The notes beneath the pieces were generated by a model. It did not search any database and was not told the DNA's origin. It worked only from the letters and a program-made list of their open reading frames with translations. Below, in pieces: positions 58,749 to 64,000 of a stretch of 64,000 nucleotides of DNA. Source of the DNA: Burhinus oedicnemus (Eukaryota > Chordata > Aves > Charadriiformes > Burhinidae); assembly GCA_008921705.1 (NCBI GenBank), contig VFFE01007186.1, positions 1,179,122 to 1,243,121 of the forward strand, read 5' to 3'. The translations under genes were made by a program, and so were the position numbers. Positions within the stretch are counted from its first letter, which is position 1. The number at the start of each line of letters is the position of its first letter.

Positions 58749-61690
58749 TCTGTCTAATTCTTCCCCTTCTCCCACTGGGTTGACTGAAAGTCACCTATCA
58801 AATATCAGTAACAAGGGGAATAAAATGAAGTGAAATACTAAGGAGCTGCTGGTATGAAATAGTACCTGCAGTAGTGAGAGCAGAAGCAAAGAAGCCGGAA
58901 CTGAATCGAGTGTTAAAAATACACCATTCTTTCCAAAATGCCAAAATGTTCCACCAGCTGATGGAACAACTTCAAACAATAGAAAGTCTGGGTGGGATTC
59001 ACTTCATTTTAGACATCTGGCCAACTTAGGTTTCATTTTCAGAAGCTGAAAGAAATATACATTTCCAAGGCACATGTCATCTAATGCTAAAGCAGAAGTC
59101 CAAAACCTGAAGTAAATTGCTCCTTAAAAGTGTCTGTTTCTTTCATGGACTGTAAAAGGAATCCAGCTTATTTAAAGAGATTTGCATTTTGCTGAATGAA
59201 CTTTCACTTTCATAATAGCTAGATCAATGCAAAAATGTGACAAACCACTCTTTTTTTTTTGTGTGTGTGTGATGTTCAGAAGTAAATAACTGAAATTTGG
59301 GATAATAAAATTTATTTTTTATTATTGCTTCCTGGGTTCAAATTTTGCAACAGCTGTGGGAATTTCTACAGCTTTAAGCTAAGAAACTAAGATCAAAGAA
59401 TAGGAACCCTGGTGAGGCTTTCTTTGGATAATATTATTTATGTTTCCATTGGTTCTAATAAGTATTTATATTCTTGCTGAAACAAGCTATTACCCTTTAA
59501 AATGTTGATAAGACATGTAAACAAACATGAACAATTAAGGAAAAAATACAGAGTATATAATTTTATGTTGCTACCTGCAATAGCTCTTTTCATTTTCTAT
59601 CATAATCAGAAATATTAGTGTTAATATGAAATCTTTGACTGTAAGTCTGTATTTTCTTAATATTTGAAATACTAATAATTTCCAGGATTTTGCAATATCA
59701 GTTGACAGTCTGTTACATGTTTGTCCTGATCAAAAGGTTCCTTACAGAAAAATCTCATCTAAGAAAATCTTTAACTAAGATAGTTAATGAAAATAAGTTT
59801 ATGTTTTATACTATGCGGAGTTTTTTGTGAGTGTATATTTTATTTCAGATGTGATATTTTAAAGGTGATGTTGTATGCATGAGACATCTTGCAGGCTTGC
59901 AATATTTTTACTTTATTTCTTTATTTCTGAAACTCACAGTCAGAAGTTTTGTAAACTTCAAGGATTCTTTTTAACTGACGTTAATATGAACGGCTACCAC
60001 TCTCTTGGTAGAGTTTGCTAAAGGTTCTGCACTGCTTCTTAAAATAATAACCAAAAGTATTTGCTTTTAAGACAGTGTCTCAGTATGTTTTTCTATCACG
60101 TTCTTTAAGAAAATTAAAGATGCCTTGGAGATACCATGTCAACTTCCTCTACCTATGTGTTATGTAAAAAAGGTTCTTAAAAGGACATTAACTGCAGTAA
60201 TGGAATGTCAAAAGTTTGGGTTTTTTTCATGTTTTACCTAAAAGGAAATATTTTAAAGAATTGAATCTATTTATTACCATCATGTCTTTGAAACAATACA
60301 GTTTAGAAAGGGGAATGGGAACTGATATAATCTAAAATTGTTTTTTAAAATGAAAATTACTCAAGGTAGCACTGTATACATTAATTGAGAAGCAAGGTAT
60401 AAATATCGTATTTGTACCATTCTAATTTGCAGATATCCACACATGTACTTTTAAGAGTTTTGATGAAGCTGTAGATTTCTTTGTACTGCTCATTAAATTT
60501 GTGCCTTTCTACCGAACGAATTAATGACCGGTTCACAGTAATGGTACAGAAATAGAAAGTTACAATAAGGGTATGTAGTTTTGTATTAGTGTCTGCACTT
60601 TGTTCCTCAGATTTGTCATCTTCCGTGTTTGAATTTTAACATGATACATAGCATTCTGCCAGGATTCTCCCACTGGGCAACCCAAATGTTCATTAATGCA
60701 TTAGTGTAAGTTTTTCTTCTTCTTCCTTGTATAATGATGTCAATCATTATACTATTAGCTACTACCCGTGTCAAATGTCAACCATTTAATGGCTTTCCTA
60801 TTATGAAGACAAGGATCTTTAAAAAGAAATTTAGTAGGACTTCTGGGGAAAAATGAGTCTACCAGGTTTGTCTATACATTGGGCTTCTCATAGAACAAAT
60901 AGGTTGCTCAAGAGTAATGCTTTTTTCGTCTCAGTTAAAACCTCTGACAGAAACTAGCCTCTTCTGCTGCCATATTTTCCTTTCCTGTGGTCTACATTTG
61001 ACCTGACTTTGTATTCAGAAGACATTGCCTCAAATGGATGGGTGTTCTAAGAGAAAAATTCAATTTACCATTAACTGTCATCTGTCAAAAATTAGACGAA
61101 AATTTCTAAGAAACGTGTTAAACTCCCCAAATGACTTTCTGTACACTTCATATTTTTAAGGCAAACCAAACCATGTCTTGGGCAAGGTCTACTTCCTTTT
61201 CTCCCAGAATTCCTCTCTCATGTCTCCTGAAAAGCCATGCTTAGTTTCTGCAAGTGCAATTCAACATACAGCAGCTGTTTCATTTGAAACAATCAGGGAT
61301 ATAAACCTTTTCAGTGAAGTAAAGAATATTATCTGAAGAGTTATAAAAGTTCACATAACCCTACCCTCTTTCTGCTACTAAGCTACATGCCTTCAAATTA
61401 GTCAGCTCTCCCTGTTATGCAAACAAATTTATTAGCACAGTCAGGTTAGGTGGAAAGAAACCCATCGAGGCTGAAGGGGTAGAATATAGACAGCAGTTAT
61501 TTAAATACTGGTCTGTAGTTGAGGAATCACAGACTACAGCAACTGTGAAAGGATTCAACATGGCCCAGACCGCAAAGATGAATTAATCAAAATTAAAATA
61601 CCGATGCAAGCACACAGGATATCACTGAGACTCAGCTGACATGCAGTTACTTGTTAAACTATGGTAACTTGACCACGACTCTGACCTTAT
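58749..61690. other. unique AT-rich sequence
   Basis: No recognised gene or transposon. A T run followed by a GT repeat lies at about 59252-59270. Confidence 0.55.
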
Positions 61691-62850
61691 CACAGAATCA
61701 CAGTATCACAGGGGTTGGAAGGGACCTCTGGATATCATCTAGTCCAACCCCCCTGCCAGAGCAGGGTCACCTAGAGCAGGTTGCACAGGGTGGCGTCCAG
61801 GCAGGTTTTGAATGTCCCCAGAGTCAGAGACTCCACCACCTCTCTAGGCAGCCTCTTCCAGTGCTCTGCCACCCTCAAAGTCAAGAAGTTCCTTCTCACA
61901 TTTAGATGGAACTTCCTATAGTCAAGTTTGTGCCCATTACCTCTTGTCCTATCACTGGGCACCACTGCAAAAAGACTGGTGCCATCCTCCCGGCACCCTT
62001 CCTTTAAGTATTTATAAGCATTGATGAGATCCCGTCTGAGACTTCTCTTCTCCAAACTCAAAAGACCCAAGTCCCTCAGCCTTTCCTCAAAAGAAAGATG
62101 TTCCAGTCCCCTCATCATCTTTGTAGCCCTCTGCTGTACCCTCTCCAGCACTTCCCTGCCCTTCTTGAACTGGGGAGCCCAGAACTGGACACAGAACTCC
62201 AGGTGCGGCCTCACCAGGGCAGAGTAGAGGTGGAGGATAACCTCCCACGACCTGCTTGCCACACACCTCTTGATGCACCCCAGGATGCCATTGGCCTTCT
62301 TGGCCACAAGGGCCCATTGCTGGCTCATGGTCATCCTGTTGTCCACCAGGACTCCCAGGTCCCTTTCCACCGAGCTGCTTTCCAGCAGGTCAACCCCTAA
62401 CCTGTACTGGTGCATGGGGTTATTCCTCCCCGAGTGCAGTACCCTACACTTGCTTTTGTTGAACTTCATTAGATTCCTCTCTGCCCAACTCTCCAGCCTG
62501 TCCAGGTCATGCTGAATGTCAGCACAGCCTTCCGGTGTGTCAGCCACCCCTCCCAGTTTTGTGTCATCAGCAAACTTGCTGACAGTACACTCTATCCCTT
62601 CATCCAGGTCATTGATAAATATGTTGAACAGGACTGGACCCAGTACTGACCCCTGGGGAACACCACTTGTTACAGACCTCCAACTGGACTCTGTGCCACT
62701 AATCAGAACCCTCTGAGCTCTATCTGCCAGCCACCCCTCCCCATTTTCAATCCACACGCCATCATAGAAGGCTATTAGATTAGTCAGACATGACTTCTCC
62801 TTGGTGAGTTCATGTTGACTATTTCTGATAATCTTCTTTTTCAGTAAAGT
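61691..62850 (-). mobile_element. CR1 LINE, young copy with open ORF2 tail
   Basis: Minus-strand CR1, 3' end at 61691 (cacagaatcacagtatcaca) with the ggttggaagggacctctgga segment. It is 5'-truncated near the start of the RT domain; the 5' edge, about 62820-62850, is uncertain. It shares subfamily features with the 7.4-kb and 40-kb copies. ORF2 is uninterrupted from the 5' edge to its natural stop but lacks about 47 codons including RT motif A, so it is a defective but little-mutated copy. Confidence 0.95.
61771..62850 (-). pseudogene. CR1 ORF2 tail, open frame, RT motif A deleted
   Basis: The frame reads [20 protein letters not shown], then jumps from DGV directly to [16 protein letters not shown]. 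The 16.3-kb copy has the motif A segment (YLDLCKTLD and neighbours) at this point. The junction is near 62755. Downstream, [20 protein letters not shown] and the catalytic [10 protein letters not shown] box (about 62560-62580) are intact, followed by thumb and C-terminal region to [10 protein letters not shown] and the stop at 61771. Without the motif A aspartate and its strand, catalysis is not expected. The open frame to 62922 extends into flanking sequence. Confidence 0.9.
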
Positions 62851-64000
62851 GCCATGATTTTCTTGATAACAAAAAGTGTTTAGTATTGTTTTTTTATATA
62901 TTTTACAACAATTGTATAACAAAAAAGAAGGAATAAATATTTAATTTTAGTCGATTCCTTACTTGTGGAACTTAGATCCTCAAGATAAACTGGGTTTCAT
63001 GTTCAGATTCTTAATGAAACTCTTTGAGTTTCTTTGATTTTTTTGTTTGTGAAGATTGATATATATATAATGGAGTAAAAGTAATCATGGATGAATATTT
63101 GACATCTGGTGTTCAAAACAGGATTTTTTTTGCATGATACAAGTTATTGGTATTTTAAATTCAATATTTATAGTCTCTAAATGTATTCCATGCTGCAAAT
63201 AGCTAGAGAAGTGATAATCCAATGATTTAGGCCTTAATATAAGTTATTTCTATTCTGCAAAGGCCATCTTGTGACAATTTGGCTAATTCAGTTAGGCCAG
63301 GGAAACAACAGCATTTTTGTGCTTAACTAGGTATTCAAAGTCCAAGTTCTGCGTGCAATGTGTGGGGAGAGTTTGGCACATAGAAACGTTGGTCAGAAGA
63401 GCAAAAGCAATGTGCGTGAGGGATGCACAAGTTTAGCAAAAGCACAAACTATAAAGGCATGTTTGAAATCCCATTTTTTTTTCCTGTAATTAACTGCAGA
63501 TTGCAATCCTGAGTGACGTGGCCCTGTGAGGTTTGGATCACAGCTATAAACCAAATAATTACCTTGGGTGTAGACATTTAACTTATTCATTCTTTTCAAA
63601 ACAAGTGTTTCCAGCTATATTTAACAAGACATCACTTTGAGCTTTGTGGGATCAAACTGATGTTGCCACATAAATATCAGAGGGGAATAAAGCTGCGGTG
63701 ACCTAGAGGAAGCACCAGTTGTACCAATATGGAGAAAGAAATGAGATTCATGGGTCAAGGAGAGGAAGCAATCAGATATGTGATTCCATAACTGAGTGTC
63801 ATGGACATCCAGACCCCTAAAGCCTGCGTCGAACTGCCATGGAGAAAAACACAGAAACTTTGTTATGAGCAAGAATTGGAAAGGAAGCTTCCATCACTCA
63901 CATGAGCTCTTTCATGATATGGAGTCAGGCTTCTTCGTGCTCACTACTTTTTGCAACTGCCATGAATCCTGGATTCCTTCTGGTACAGTGGGACATATTT
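62851..64000. other. unique AT-rich sequence
   Basis: No recognised gene, RNA or transposon up to the end of the window. Confidence 0.55.

Overview
This window looks like AT-rich, gene-poor nuclear DNA from a bird (a related sauropsid cannot be excluded). The main evidence is the interspersed repeats. Many 5'-truncated CR1 LINEs end in the short 3' repeats typical of the family (attctatg or attctgtg units), and two solo LTRs resemble the avian ERVL class. I see no bacterial-type genes, no tRNA or rRNA genes, no CRISPR array, and no complete host protein-coding gene. Most open frames over 60 codons are chance frames in AT-rich DNA or remnants of CR1 ORF2.

Layout. 1-7.4 kb is featureless AT-rich sequence. 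7.46-8.29 kb is a minus-strand CR1 3' fragment. 9.34-9.42 kb is a (TTCCC)16 microsatellite. 11.24-11.50 kb is a short CR1 3' end. 16.16-21.4 kb is the densest repeat cluster: a CR1 3' end abutting head-to-head on a 1.3-kb CR1 with most of the RT domain, then a 2.1-kb CR1 with decayed endonuclease and RT motifs. That second CR1 is bracketed by two diverged copies of a segment containing degenerate TTAGGG-like repeats, and a minus-strand CR1 ORF1 fragment with a CxxC motif and a coiled coil follows it. 30.1-30.5 and 32.1-32.5 kb are plus-strand CR1 3' ends. 39.9-40.2 kb is another young CR1 tail. 47.1-47.3 and 53.3-53.9 kb hold much older CR1 relics. 56.68-58.43 kb is a pair of ERVL-type solo LTRs in opposite orientation, each with its own 5-bp target-site duplication. 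61.7-62.85 kb is a minus-strand CR1 whose ORF2 tail is open for about 350 codons but lacks RT motif A.

Possible host transcription is limited to exon-like blocks. The best by codon composition is 31,007-31,134 (minus), a 41-codon block rich in G/C-ending codons that ends in a stop and has an acceptor-like sequence in front. The best by splice signals is 45,682-45,845 (plus), with a pyrimidine-rich acceptor and an AAG/GTGAGT donor. Weaker blocks lie at 33,079-33,209 (minus), 37,934-38,045 (plus), 45,292-45,502 (plus) and 50,123-50,314 (plus). I cannot assign any of them to a known gene, and some or all may be chance. The window is probably intergenic or lies in very long introns.

I found no convincing new biological system. 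The observations most worth checking are the inverted LTR pair, the 167-bp perfectly identical tract shared by two otherwise diverged CR1 copies (possible gene conversion), the paradoxical ~200-bp direct repeats around the 18.8-20.9 kb CR1, the exon-like blocks, and a compact four-run G-quadruplex motif near 50.5 kb.
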